A stretch of 64,000 nt of DNA from Porcincola intestinalis (GTDB lineage Bacteria; Bacillota; Clostridia; Lachnospirales; Lachnospiraceae): contig NZ_VULZ01000006.1 of assembly GCF_009696445.1 (NCBI RefSeq), positions 1-64,000 of the forward strand. The letters run 5' to 3'. The notes under the pieces were generated by a model. It saw only the letters and a program-made list of their open reading frames with translations. It was not told the DNA's origin and did no database searches. A program made the position numbers and the translations under genes. Positions 15,283-24,309 of the stretch are shown here, in pieces (the first letter of the stretch is position 1; the number at the start of each line of letters is the position of its first letter).

Positions 15283-16872
15283 ATGCTTCACGTTGTAATT
15301 GCGGACGATGAGAATCGGATCTGCCGCCTGATCAGAATGCTGGGGCACTGGGAACAATTTGGCATGCAGGTCGATGGAATGGCATCGAACGGTCCGGAAG
15401 CCATCGACCTGCTTACGAAGAATCATACTGATATTCTGATTACAGATATCCGGATGCCGGGGATCAGCGGGCTTGAGCTGATTGCTCAAGCCCACGGTCT
15501 GAACCCGGAGCTCCGCTTTATCGTCATCAGTGGATATGCCGATTTTTCCTATGCGCAGGAGGCTATCAGCCTGGGTGTGAGCGGGTATCTGCTGAAGCCT
15601 GTAAATGAACAGGAGCTCAATGATACCCTTGAGAAGATTGCTTCAGAAATCGGGAGAAAGAATGAAAGAGAGCAGGCGCTCCGAACGGCTGTGCAGGAAA
15701 ATGAAGAAAATCTGGACAAGGTGAAAGCAGCGCTTGCCCTGGATCTGATTCACGGTGTTGTACGTGACTATTCATCTTCAGCTTTGAAGAAACAAAACAG
15801 GATTGAAACTGGGAAGGGGCGGTTTCTTGTGTTCTGTATAAAGGCAGATGAGAAAGCGTGCAGCAATCCGGACAGAATCCGGCGCGGTGCTTTTGACACA
15901 GCCCATCGGCTGGTGAAGACGGAACTGGCTCCTTTTGCATATGACCTTGCGGTGGCATCATCTGGCAGTATTCTGTGTGGTGTGATTTTGGAAAAGAATG
16001 GTGAGGAGAGGAGAGTGGATTCAGCCCTTCGCAGGAGCATTGTCAGTCTGCAGGCACAGAATGATGTTTTCGGAAAGTGGAATTTTACCATGGGAGCAGG
16101 AGAACGCTGCGAGATTCCGCAGGATCTCCCGGCATCTTTCCGGCATGCGCAGATAGCAGTCGGTGACCGGATTCTGCATGGATGCGGTCGGCTGTATCAG
16201 ATGGATGCGGATACAGCCGGTCTGGATGTTCAGCCGCTTCTTGTGCGATTTTGGGAACAGGCTGCCAATGCTGTCGAATTGAAAGACCTGGCCGGGATTG
16301 ATGCAGCCGTCCGGGACCTGAGGCGGGGATGTGCTGGATGCATGAATGCACGGGGATGGGAATATTTCCAGGTGGTGAAAACTGTCATTGGATGTTCATC
16401 ACAGGAGCTTCAGCTTCCTGCGATGAAGGAGCTGACGGATCGTGGGTTCAAGGCGCTTGAAAACAGTTCCACGGCAGATGAGGTATTTACGGCAGCAAGC
16501 CAATACTATCGGGAACTGATTGGGGCGATCAGCCAGGGTGAGAAGGAGCTGGATGAACGACCAATCCGGCTTGCACGCCGCTATATCATGGAGCATTATG
16601 CAGAACCGCTGACACTGGAGGAGGTTAGTGAAATTGCCGGCCTTGTACCGAACTATTTCAGCAGTCAGTTCAAGAAAGTGACTGGAGACGGTTTTGCACA
16701 CTATTTAATTGGTGTCCGGATGGACGCGGCCAAACGGTATCTGCAGCAGACAAGTCTTCCGGTCTCGGAAATTGCGGGAAGGGTTGGTTATAACGATGTG
16801 AAATATTTCACAAAGACATTTATCAAATTGAATGGAATCAAGCCAACCGTATTCCGGAAATTGTATGGGTAA
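15283..16872 (+). CDS. Response regulator, YesN/AraC type
   Basis: A 529-residue regulator. Residues 1-120 are a receiver domain with acidic pocket D8-D9, phosphoacceptor D55 in ITDIRMPG and the conserved Lys in LLKPVNEQE. A coiled-coil stretch and a poorly conserved middle domain of about 260 residues follow, then a C-terminal AraC-type double helix-turn-helix (about 425-529). The latter includes ARRYIMEHYAEPLTLEEVSE, YFSSQFKKVTGDGFAHYL and the second helix-turn-helix SEIAGRVGYNDVKYFTKTF. Such proteins activate adjacent sugar-uptake genes when phosphorylated by a LytS-family kinase. The kinase gene starts five bases after its stop. Likely targets are the two promoters upstream; direct repeats there fit AraC-type binding. 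Confidence 0.92.
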   Translation: MLHVVIADDENRICRLIRMLGHWEQFGMQVDGMASNGPEAIDLLTKNHTDILITDIRMPGISGLELIAQAHGLNPELRFIVISGYADFSYAQEAISLGVSGYLLKPVNEQELNDTLEKIASEIGRKNEREQALRTAVQENEENLDKVKAALALDLIHGVVRDYSSSALKKQNRIETGKGRFLVFCIKADEKACSNPDRIRRGAFDTAHRLVKTELAPFAYDLAVASSGSILCGVILEKNGEERRVDSALRRSIVSLQAQNDVFGKWNFTMGAGERCEIPQDLPASFRHAQIAVGDRILHGCGRLYQMDADTAGLDVQPLLVRFWEQAANAVELKDLAGIDAAVRDLRRGCAGCMNARGWEYFQVVKTVIGCSSQELQLPAMKELTDRGFKALENSSTADEVFTAASQYYRELIGAISQGEKELDERPIRLARRYIMEHYAEPLTLEEVSEIAGLVPNYFSSQFKKVTGDGFAHYLIGVRMDAAKRYLQQTSLPVSEIAGRVGYNDVKYFTKTFIKLNGIKPTVFRKLYG

Positions 16873-16877
16873 GCAGT

Positions 16878-17918
16878 ATGAGCATGAAGAATAGCAGATA
16901 CCTGAGCTGGAGAATTCGCTTCTTTGCAGCATTGATGCTGGCGTCTTACCTGGTTTTCGTTCTACTGGCGGTAATGGTAGAAAAGGATGACACAGCTCGC
17001 CTGTTTTTATGTGCAGCAGCTGGTATTCTGCTTGCTGCTGCATTACTGGTCTTTCATTACTGGATTCACAATCCATGGAGACAGATTCAGCGGCTGCTTA
17101 CCAGAATAGGGGAAGGATATTTTCCGGAAGAAAAACCAAATCCGCAGGGTGAGGTGATGCTGTCACCGGCTTTCGGAAAAGTAATAGAAAAAACCTACGA
17201 TCTTCGTCACTCCCAGCAGTATCATATGATGAATAAAAGACAGATTCAGTATCTGGCTCTTCAGAATCAGATTAATCCGCATTTTTTATACAATACGCTG
17301 GATGGAATCCGTAGTGAAGCGCTTCTGGAGGGAAATGCTACAGTTGCGGAGATGTCGGAAGCGCTTGCAACCTTCTTCCGGTATACAATCAGCAAGGTGG
17401 AGAATCTGGTGACCATTGAAGAGGAGCTGGAAAACTGCGAGACCTACTTCCGGATTCAGCAGTTCCGGTTCGGGGACAGACTGAAACTTGAAATTGTCAA
17501 GGATGAAGAGTGGGACAAGCTTTCAGGCTGCCTGATTCCAAAACTGACGCTGCAGCCGATTCTTGAGAACAGCATTATCCACGGAACAGAACTGAAGCTT
17601 GGGGAGGGAATATCCAGAATTATCATCAGGAGAAGCGGCCGGCTGCTCCTGATCCGTGTATCAGATAATGGCGTCGGGATGGACGAGGAAACGCTCCAGA
17701 AGCTGAACAGTCGCATGAATACAGATCCGGATATTGGAAGAGGCGAGGGAAGCGGTTCAATCGCGCTTGCCAATGTCAGTAACCGAATCCATCTTATCTT
17801 TGGGGAGGATTACCATATACATGTCTATTCGATCGAAAACCATGGGACGGATGTGGATATTACGCTCCCTTGTGTCTATTCAGAAAACGAGATCGAGAAG
17901 GTAAAGAATCTATCGTAA
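16878..17918 (+). CDS. Sensor histidine kinase, YesM/LytS family, with minimal external part
   Basis: A 346-residue kinase. Two hydrophobic helices (about 14-33 and 42-62) are joined by only about eight residues (VEKDDTAR), so there is no extracytoplasmic ligand domain, unlike typical YesM kinases of about 580 residues. A short cytoplasmic linker follows. The His_kinase domain has the phosphorylation site H135 in LQNQINPHFLYNTLDGIR. The ATPase lobe has LQPILENSIIHG (N box) and VSDNGVGMDEE (G1). Without a sensor domain the signal probably comes from within the membrane or from a partner protein. The next gene, an RbsA-like protein without ATPase motifs, is the obvious candidate. The ribosome binding site is weak, so coupling to the preceding gene is likely. 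Confidence 0.9.
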   Translation: MSMKNSRYLSWRIRFFAALMLASYLVFVLLAVMVEKDDTARLFLCAAAGILLAAALLVFHYWIHNPWRQIQRLLTRIGEGYFPEEKPNPQGEVMLSPAFGKVIEKTYDLRHSQQYHMMNKRQIQYLALQNQINPHFLYNTLDGIRSEALLEGNATVAEMSEALATFFRYTISKVENLVTIEEELENCETYFRIQQFRFGDRLKLEIVKDEEWDKLSGCLIPKLTLQPILENSIIHGTELKLGEGISRIIIRRSGRLLLIRVSDNGVGMDEETLQKLNSRMNTDPDIGRGEGSGSIALANVSNRIHLIFGEDYHIHVYSIENHGTDVDITLPCVYSENEIEKVKNLS

Positions 17919-17955
17919 GGGATGTGTATGCGACAGCCATGGTGGGAGATCTGAT

Positions 17956-19428
17956 ATGAGGACGGAAATACTGCGGATGAGCAATGTGACCTTTCGGAAA
18001 AATGGGAAAACCTATCTCCGGAATTTTGAGTTGTCAGTTGCAGCTGGGCAGATTATGGGCCTTCTTCTGGTGGATGGTTATGGTGCGAAAGAACTGGTCG
18101 ATGTGCTGCTGTTTAACAAAGTCCTCTATAATGGCTGTGTCTATTACTGTGGGGAGCGGGTTAATTCCTGGAGACAGTTTCCCAGAAAGCGGAATCGAAT
18201 CACCTGGATTGATGAACGGGGCTTTCTGATCCATGAGCAAAATACACTGACCAACATCTTTGTTCTTCAGGCTGAAAAACACTATGAGATCTTACATGAC
18301 CGTCTGATGGAGGAGGCATTCAGACCTTATCTGGAGGAGGCAGGGCTTCAGATCGATCCCTACCAGCCGGTTGGGAAGCTGTCTGCGTATGAACAAGTTT
18401 CGATTGAACTTCTGAAGGGAATCAGCAGCGGCAGCAGACTGGTGATTCTGCAGAACATTGATAATGCACTATCAGACAGGGATCTGGAGAAATTCGGAAA
18501 ACTGATTCGGCATTATGCTGAAAAGGGAACTTCATTTCTCTTCCTTTGCTCTCATCTGGAAACGCTGCAGGGGGTCTGCGGGCAGATTGGCATCATGAAA
18601 GGAGGAGGCATTCTATCGGTGTTGGATGAGGCAGATGCATTGAAGCAGGTCTGTGAAGTCTATTCTGCTGAGTTCTCCAAAAGTGTCAGGATGTATACGC
18701 AGAACCGGGTGCTGAACGAACATGCTCCGGAAGTGTTTCGCCAGTCGGGCATCAGCTGCCGGGAATTGAAAAAATTCGGATTTTCGGTCAGGAAGGGCGA
18801 ATGCCTTTGTATTCAGTTTCTGGATAACCATGTGTATGAAACCATCGAAAAGGCCTATCTGGAGGGTGTAGCAACGCTATCTGGAGAGATCGATGTGGAG
18901 GGAAAACACTGGGACAGGAAAGATGTCCAGGATGTTGCCATCCTGTCAAGAAATCCGGATGAGAAAAACCTGTTTCCGGACCTGACATTCTTTGACAACG
19001 TTGCGATGACGATGGACTACCGGTATCCAGCAGTCTGGCGGGACGGCAGAGCCAGAAGAAACCTGCGGGAAGAGCTGAAACGAATTCTTGGCCATGATTT
19101 ATGGGACAAAAGTATCCAGTCTATGAGCAAGCGGGAGCGATATGAAGTTCTCTACTGCAGACTCCTTCTGCAGCGACCCAAAGTGATTATTGAATTCCAG
19201 CCGTTTCACCAGGCAGATGTGCAGGATCGGTTCGAAATCTGGAAGATCAACGAGGAACTTCTGAAGGAGGGAATCGCGGTTGTGTTGTTCAGCATCGGAC
19301 TGTCAGATTCCCTCGCAATCGCAGACCGGCTGATCCGGGTAGAAAGCAGCGGAAAGTGGGAGGAATATAGAAGAGAGGATTTCGGAAGACTTTCAAGAAA
19401 TATTCCGTGGATTAGCATGTACAGATAA
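17956..19428 (+). CDS. Motif-degenerate RbsA-like ABC protein (predicted pseudo-ATPase)
   Basis: A 490-residue protein that follows the two-domain layout of sugar ABC ATPases from end to end but has lost the catalytic motifs. In domain 1 the Walker A position (38-46) reads LVDGYGAKE, without the Lys-Ser/Thr. The signature position (142-147) reads LSAYEQ, and the Walker B position (161-168) reads RLVILQNI, lacking Asp and Glu. In domain 2 there is no P-loop near 287-296, the signature reads SMSKRE, and VVMFDEP of the intact relative corresponds to VIIEFQP. The switch His of domain 1 (H200, SHLE) remains. The frame is uninterrupted and has a good ribosome binding site (GGGAG), so it is not a decaying gene. 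It is last in the isomerase/regulator operon. A non-hydrolysing sensor or adaptor role is inferred, not shown. Confidence 0.82.
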   Translation: MRTEILRMSNVTFRKNGKTYLRNFELSVAAGQIMGLLLVDGYGAKELVDVLLFNKVLYNGCVYYCGERVNSWRQFPRKRNRITWIDERGFLIHEQNTLTNIFVLQAEKHYEILHDRLMEEAFRPYLEEAGLQIDPYQPVGKLSAYEQVSIELLKGISSGSRLVILQNIDNALSDRDLEKFGKLIRHYAEKGTSFLFLCSHLETLQGVCGQIGIMKGGGILSVLDEADALKQVCEVYSAEFSKSVRMYTQNRVLNEHAPEVFRQSGISCRELKKFGFSVRKGECLCIQFLDNHVYETIEKAYLEGVATLSGEIDVEGKHWDRKDVQDVAILSRNPDEKNLFPDLTFFDNVAMTMDYRYPAVWRDGRARRNLREELKRILGHDLWDKSIQSMSKRERYEVLYCRLLLQRPKVIIEFQPFHQADVQDRFEIWKINEELLKEGIAVVLFSIGLSDSLAIADRLIRVESSGKWEEYRREDFGRLSRNIPWISMYR

Positions 19429-19498
19429 AGCAGCCAGCAGTTCCCCATAGATGAAAGCCGCTGGAATTGCTGCGGCCATTGCTTTTCATTTGAATCAT

Positions 19499-19528
19499 TT
19501 GAATCAAAAGGGCTGCCCATGATATGAT
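19499..19528 (+). promoter_or_regulatory. Possible promoter of the radical SAM/rng operon
   Basis: TTGAAT (19499-19504), an 18-base spacer and TATGAT (19523-19528). TTTGAATCA occurs twice in tandem here (19490-19507). The site overlaps the terminator hairpin of the upstream operon, which lowers confidence. Confidence 0.45.
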
Positions 19529-19553
19529 GTGAAGGTTATCAGGGCAGTTTTTT
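19513..19553 (+). terminator. Intrinsic terminator of the isomerase/regulator operon
   Basis: Stem CTGCCC-TGATA with TATCA-GGGCAG (19513-19524 and 19537-19547, one bulged A), followed by six T residues. A second weaker hairpin (CAGCAGTTCC with GGAATTGCTG) lies closer to the stop codon. Confidence 0.75.
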
Positions 19554-19594
19554 ATACGAAATCATCACGAAATAATCGACCACAGGAGATTTGA

Positions 19595-21520
19595 ATGAAT
19601 CAGAAATCAGCATCATCCTATAAACTGGCACTTCCGGAGGAAATTCTTCTCCAGGTTGAGAAGCCGGAGCGGTATCTCGGGAACGAGCTGAACGTCGTCC
19701 GGAAGGATAAGTCGACAATCGATATCCGCTTCTGTATGGCGTTTCCGGACGTCTATGAGATCGGGATGTCTCACCTGGGCATCCAGATTCTGTACTCGAT
19801 GTTCAATCGAAGAACGGATACCTGGTGCGAACGGGTTTATTCTCCATGGGCAGATCTGGATCACATCATGCGCCGGAAAAAGATCCCGCTCTTTGCGTTG
19901 GAATCACAGGATCCGGTGAAGGTGTTCGATTTTCTCGGCATTACGCTGCAGTATGAGCTTTGTTATACAAATGTGCTTCAGCTTCTGGATCTTGCAGGGA
20001 TTCCGCTTCATGCGAAGGAGCGGCTGGATGCACCCCTCGGGAGTATGCCGATTGTGATCGGAGGCGGCCCGTGTGCCTACAACCCGGAGCCGATCGCTGA
20101 TTTCTTTGATCTGTTCTATATCGGGGAAGGAGAGACGGTATACGACGAGCTGCTCGATTTGTACAAGGCGTGCAGGAAAGCCGGGACTTCACGGCGTGAG
20201 TTTCTGTACAGGGCAGGGCAGATCGAGGGAATCTATGCGCCTGCATTCTACACACCGGTCTATCATGATGACGGGACGCTGGCTTCATTTTCCCCGGATC
20301 CGGCTTATCCGGGACTTCCCCGCCGCATCCGGAAGCAGGCTGTGGCGAACCTGGATGAGGCACCATATATTGATAAACCCATCGTCCCTTACATGAGGGT
20401 GACGCAGGACAGAGTGGTGCTCGAGGTCATGCGCGGCTGCATCCGCGGCTGCCGGTTCTGTCAGGCAGGCATGATCTACAGACCAAACCGGCACAAAAGC
20501 GCCGAGGTTCTGAAGAAGCAGGCGAATCAGCTCCTGAGAGAAAGCGGGCAGGATGAGATTTCGCTCAGCAGTCTGTCGACGAGCGATTATCCCTGCCTCC
20601 CGGAGCTGGTGAACTACCTGATCGGGCAGTATGGACAGAGGCAGGTCAACATCTCGCTGCCGTCCCTGAGAATCGATGCGTTCTCGCTTGATGTGATGAG
20701 CAAGGTACAGGATGTCAGCAAGAGCTCGCTGACCTTCGCTCCGGAAGCCGGATCACAGCGGCTTCGCAATGTCATCAACAAGGGGCTGACGGAGGAGGAT
20801 ATTCTTCATGGCGCAGGGGAAGCCTTCAAAGGCGGCTGGAACAAGGTGAAGCTGTATTTCATGCTCGGCCAGCCGACAGAGACAGAGGAGGACCGGAAGG
20901 ATATCGCCCATCTGGCGGAGAAGATCGCGGAGGAGTACTATGAGATCCCGAAGGAAGAGCGAAACGGAAAGTGCAGTATCTCCATATCGACGTCCTTCTT
21001 TGTCCCGAAGCCATTCACACCCTTCCAGTGGGCGGTGATGTATGACCCGGGTGATTATCTGGGCTTTGCATCGACGGTCAATCATGAAGTGAAGGATATG
21101 AAAAACCACAAGAGCATCCGCTACAACTGGCATGAGGCCTACGTGACGGTGCTCGAGGGACTTCTGGCGCGGGGTGACCGGAGAGTCGGCGCTGCGATCG
21201 AGGAGGCTTACAGACAGGGGGCCCTGTTTGATGCCTGGTCAGAATACTGGGACTGGGACAGATGGGTATCTGCGATGGAGAAGACCGGAGTGGACCTGGC
21301 ATTTTATACCAGGCGGCAGCGGACGGAGGATGAGCTTCTGCCATGGGACTTCATCGACTGCGGTGTGACAAAGAAGTTTCTGCTGGATGAATGGCACAGG
21401 GCGCTAGACGGTATTGTGACACCGAACTGCAGGGAAAACTGCAACGCCTGCGGTGCGATGAAATATAAATGCGGCATCTGCTATGACGAGGTGGACGGAA
21501 AGAAGGTGCTCCGGATATGA
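19595..21520 (+). CDS. Radical SAM protein, TIGR03960 family
   Basis: A 641-residue radical SAM enzyme of unknown reaction. The N-terminal B12-binding-like domain (about 1-230) contains YEIGMSHLGIQILYSMFN and IVIGGGPCAYNPEPIADFFD. The radical SAM core has the cluster motif C-x3-C-x2-C in MRGCIRGCRFCQAGM. The C-terminus ends in a small Cys-rich knuckle (CRENCNACGAMKYKCGICYD). In Clostridia this gene is regularly followed by the TIGR03936 protein and rng, exactly as here, suggesting a role in RNA or ribosome modification. That role is inferred from neighbourhood only. Confidence 0.88.
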   Translation: MNQKSASSYKLALPEEILLQVEKPERYLGNELNVVRKDKSTIDIRFCMAFPDVYEIGMSHLGIQILYSMFNRRTDTWCERVYSPWADLDHIMRRKKIPLFALESQDPVKVFDFLGITLQYELCYTNVLQLLDLAGIPLHAKERLDAPLGSMPIVIGGGPCAYNPEPIADFFDLFYIGEGETVYDELLDLYKACRKAGTSRREFLYRAGQIEGIYAPAFYTPVYHDDGTLASFSPDPAYPGLPRRIRKQAVANLDEAPYIDKPIVPYMRVTQDRVVLEVMRGCIRGCRFCQAGMIYRPNRHKSAEVLKKQANQLLRESGQDEISLSSLSTSDYPCLPELVNYLIGQYGQRQVNISLPSLRIDAFSLDVMSKVQDVSKSSLTFAPEAGSQRLRNVINKGLTEEDILHGAGEAFKGGWNKVKLYFMLGQPTETEEDRKDIAHLAEKIAEEYYEIPKEERNGKCSISISTSFFVPKPFTPFQWAVMYDPGDYLGFASTVNHEVKDMKNHKSIRYNWHEAYVTVLEGLLARGDRRVGAAIEEAYRQGALFDAWSEYWDWDRWVSAMEKTGVDLAFYTRRQRTEDELLPWDFIDCGVTKKFLLDEWHRALDGIVTPNCRENCNACGAMKYKCGICYDEVDGKKVLRI

Positions 21521-22281
21521 GAGTCAGGATCCAATACAGCAAGCAGGGACTTTTGAAATTTATCGGACATCTCGATATGATGAGATGCTTTCAGAAGCTG
21601 CTCCGGAGAGCCGATGTGGATGTCACATTTTCGGAAGGCTACAGTCCGCACATGGTGATGTCCTACGCGTTCCCGCTCGGGGTAGGGATGACGAGCGACT
21701 CGGAGTACGTGGATGTGGACCTGAACCGTGCCTATTCCAGCAGGGAGCTTGTCAGTCTTTTGAATGAGGCTGCCCCCGAGGGACTCCATGTGCTCGATGC
21801 CAGGGAGGTGCCTCTCGGGAAGGGCAACAAGGGCATGACCCTTGTTGCGCGTGCGGATTATACGCTCAGCTTCCGGCCGGGGCATGAGTGGGATTCTTCT
21901 GTTCAGGAGGCGTTCAGGAGCTGGGTGAAGCAGCCTGTCATCTATGCAGTGAAGAAGGGCAAGAAGGGGGAAAAAGAAGTCGACATTGCGCCATTTCTCT
22001 ATGAGGCGGTCATTTCACCGGAGCCGAAAAGAGTCTGCGGCATTGCCGATGAAGAGCCGGAGTTTCGGAAGGGGGATCTCTTTCTTTCTCTGTCAGCGGG
22101 TTCCGGAACAAACATCCGCCCGGATCTGGTCATGGATACATTCGCGAAGGACAGAGGCCTTCTGCCAGATCCTTACCGCTTTATGATCAACAGAGACGAG
22201 GTCTATGCAGACCTGGGCGGGGAGAGACCCGGATCAGACCGGTTTGTCCCACTCATCGGGCTGGGAACCACAATGGAGTGA
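21517..22281 (+). CDS. TIGR03936/DUF2344 family protein
   Basis: A 254-residue protein starting RVRIQYSKQGLLKFIGHLDM and containing SEGYSPHMVMSYAFPLGVGM, the standard pattern of DUF2344. In some bacteria this domain is fused to the preceding radical SAM protein, so the two likely act together. The start codon overlaps the stop of the preceding gene (ATGA), indicating coupling. Its biochemical function is not established. Confidence 0.87.
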   Translation: MRVRIQYSKQGLLKFIGHLDMMRCFQKLLRRADVDVTFSEGYSPHMVMSYAFPLGVGMTSDSEYVDVDLNRAYSSRELVSLLNEAAPEGLHVLDAREVPLGKGNKGMTLVARADYTLSFRPGHEWDSSVQEAFRSWVKQPVIYAVKKGKKGEKEVDIAPFLYEAVISPEPKRVCGIADEEPEFRKGDLFLSLSAGSGTNIRPDLVMDTFAKDRGLLPDPYRFMINRDEVYADLGGERPGSDRFVPLIGLGTTME

Positions 22282-22286
22282 GGGAC

Positions 22287-23516
22287 ATGAAGTATCTGAT
22301 TGAAGCATACAGTGGTCGCATATTGTCAGTGCTCTTAGGAGAGGACGGCCGGGCGGTTGAGATCCATGCGGACAGCAAAACAGACGGGCTGAAGCTTGGA
22401 GATATCTGTATCGGCCGTGTCGAAAGGGTTGCGGCAAATACCGGCGCCTGCTTTGTTGAGGTTGCACGTGGGATCAAGGGGTATCTTCCACTCGACGACT
22501 TGGCGGCTCCGAGATATACGCGCAAGGGATCCTCCCCCAAAGTGCAGCAGGGGGATGAACTGATTGTCCAGGTCAGCCGGGAGGCATTCGGCACAAAGGG
22601 CATGTCCCTGACAACCAAGCTACAGCTCTCGGGACGGTACCTGCTTCTGGAAATGAGCGGGACGGGGCTTGGCATTTCGCGGAAGATTCAGGAGGAGAGA
22701 AGACGGGCACTCAGAGAGCATCTGTTTTCCGAGCAGACGCTTGAAGAAATGAGACAGCAGCTTGGTTCCTGCGGGGTGATTGTCCGGACAAATGCAGAAC
22801 ATGCGCCCGACGAGGACATCCGGAAAGAGCTTCAGAATCTGACGGGTGCGATGCATCAGCTTCTTCTGACGGCGCCGTATCGCCCGGCATATACCGTTCT
22901 GCTGCGGCAGCCTGACCGTTGGCTGAAGCGGATCGAGTCGGTACAGGCTGAAAAACTGGAGGAAATTCTGACAGATGACAGGAATCTGTATGAGGCGCTG
23001 GAAGACTATCTGCCCCCATACCTGAAGGAGAAGTTGCGTTTTTACCAGGATCCGATGATCTCCATGCACAATGTCTTTTCCCTGACGCGGGAGCTGAGCC
23101 GTGCACTCTGCAGGAAGGTGAATATGAAAAGCGGCGCGAACCTCGTGATCGAGCAGACAGAAGCCCTTGTCTCAATCGACGTCAATTCTGCGCATTCGAT
23201 CAATGGCCGGGACAAGGAAAAAGCCGTCCTGAAGGTGAACATGGAGGCGGCAGAGGAGTGCGCCAGGCAGATTCGCCTGAGAAACCTGTCCGGAATGATT
23301 CTGGTGGATTTTATCAACATGGAAGAGAAGGAATCCTACGATCAGCTGATGAGACATCTGGCTCAGTCGACGGCGCAGGATCCGATGCAGGTGAAGGTAG
23401 AGGATCTGACTGCACTCGGACTTGTCGAGATGACCCGGAAAAAGGTGGAGGTTCCGCTCTTCCGGCAGCTGAACGGTCATAGGGAACGGTCAGAAAATGC
23501 TGAATTTCTGCCTTGA
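22287..23516 (+). CDS. rng: Ribonuclease G/E family endoribonuclease
   Basis: A 409-residue Rne/Rng protein for rRNA and mRNA processing. An S1-like RNA-binding domain comes first (ICIGRVERVAANTGACFVEV, GIKGYLPLDD). The catalytic DNase I-like part holds the metal-binding acids in VSIDVNSA and MILVDFINM. The zinc-link and C-terminal extensions of RNase E are missing and it is shorter than E. coli RNase G, as is common in clostridia. ATG 22287 is preferred to GTG 22278 because GGAG lies eight bases upstream. The rplU promoter -35 overlaps its stop codon. Confidence 0.9.
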   Translation: MKYLIEAYSGRILSVLLGEDGRAVEIHADSKTDGLKLGDICIGRVERVAANTGACFVEVARGIKGYLPLDDLAAPRYTRKGSSPKVQQGDELIVQVSREAFGTKGMSLTTKLQLSGRYLLLEMSGTGLGISRKIQEERRRALREHLFSEQTLEEMRQQLGSCGVIVRTNAEHAPDEDIRKELQNLTGAMHQLLLTAPYRPAYTVLLRQPDRWLKRIESVQAEKLEEILTDDRNLYEALEDYLPPYLKEKLRFYQDPMISMHNVFSLTRELSRALCRKVNMKSGANLVIEQTEALVSIDVNSAHSINGRDKEKAVLKVNMEAAEECARQIRLRNLSGMILVDFINMEEKESYDQLMRHLAQSTAQDPMQVKVEDLTALGLVEMTRKKVEVPLFRQLNGHRERSENAEFLP

Positions 23517-23541
23517 CAGTTGAGAAATGGCATGCTATGAT
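23513..23541 (+). promoter_or_regulatory. Strong promoter of rplU-prp-rpmA
   Basis: Perfect -35 TTGACA (23513-23518), a 17-base spacer and TATGAT (23536-23541) with TGC before it. The -35 overlaps the rng stop codon. Confidence 0.88.
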
Positions 23542-23544
23542 GCA

Positions 23545-23620
23545 TTTCGTATGCCGCACGGAGAGGCATAAGTGCGTCCGGGATTTGCGGACGACGCCAT
23601 ATTCGGCGAGATTGAAGAAA
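23545..23620 (+). promoter_or_regulatory. Ribosomal protein L21 leader-like RNA
   Basis: The leader between promoter and rplU folds into two obvious hairpins: TATGCC with GGCATA, and CGTCCG with CGGACG around GGATTTG. The layout and position match the L21 leader known upstream of rplU in Bacillota, which is thought to bind L21 for feedback control. Recognised by position and hairpins, not by a covariance search. Confidence 0.6.
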
Positions 23621-23635
23621 GGGGAGGTGCCCTGA

Positions 23636-23944
23636 ATGTACGCAATTATTGCAACTGGCGGAAAGCAGTACAAGGTTTCCGAAGGCGACGAGATCAGAGT
23701 TGAGAAGCTCTCGGCTGCAGATGGAGAGACTGTCACTTTTGATCAGGTCCTTGCTGTCAGCACGGATGATGGTCTGAAGGCAGGCGCTGATGCTGCCGGC
23801 GCAACGGTTACGGCTTCTGTTGTTACCACTGGCAGAGCAAAGAAGGTTATTGTTGCCAAGTACAAGAGAAAGACCGGATACCACAAGAAGAACGGCCACA
23901 GACAGTACTTTACGCAGGTAAAGATCGACAAGATCAACGCTTAA
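23636..23944 (+). CDS. rplU: 50S ribosomal protein L21
   Basis: A 102-residue protein of the large ribosomal subunit, binding 23S rRNA. Begins MYAIIATGGKQYKVSEGDEI, the standard L21 start, and ends with the conserved YKRKTGYHKKNGHRQ basic patch. GGGGAGG provides a strong ribosome binding site. First gene of the rplU-prp-rpmA transcription unit. Confidence 0.98.
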   Translation: MYAIIATGGKQYKVSEGDEIRVEKLSAADGETVTFDQVLAVSTDDGLKAGADAAGATVTASVVTTGRAKKVIVAKYKRKTGYHKKNGHRQYFTQVKIDKINA

Positions 23945-23945
23945 G

Positions 23946-24275
23946 ATGATCCGGATTCAGTTATACAAATCTGGAGACGATTTCCTTGGCTTCGAGTGCA
24001 AAGGACATGCGGGTGCGGGCGACGGAGAGTATGACCTGATCTGCAATTCCGTTTCGGTGCTGACGATCAACACCGCCAATGCCATCGAGAGCCTGACGGA
24101 GACCGCGTTTTCAGAGGAGGAAAAACCGGAAGGCGGTTACCTGAAAGTCGTGCTCAGCAGTCCGAAAGACCATGATGCCCAGCTCCTGATGAGGGCGATG
24201 GTGCTTGGACTTGAACAGATTGCTGGGAATTATCCGGATTACATCCGGATACAGAAACGGGAAGTCAATCCCTGA
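23946..24275 (+). CDS. prp: Ribosomal-processing cysteine protease Prp
   Basis: A 109-residue cysteine protease that removes the N-terminal extension of L27 in Bacillota. The catalytic His is in CKGHAGAGDGEYD and the catalytic Cys in LICNSVSVL. It is placed, as usual, between rplU and rpmA, one base after the L21 stop. The substrate in the next gene carries the matching cleavage site, which supports the call. Confidence 0.93.
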   Translation: MIRIQLYKSGDDFLGFECKGHAGAGDGEYDLICNSVSVLTINTANAIESLTETAFSEEEKPEGGYLKVVLSSPKDHDAQLLMRAMVLGLEQIAGNYPDYIRIQKREVNP

Positions 24276-24309
24276 TCAGGGAATTCCCGAAGCGGGAGGT
24301 GAATGAGAG

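Noticed and set aside
17956-19428. The RbsA-like gene as a decaying pseudogene
   Set aside because: There is no stop or frameshift over 490 codons, a good ribosome binding site is present and the fold-level alignment is retained throughout.
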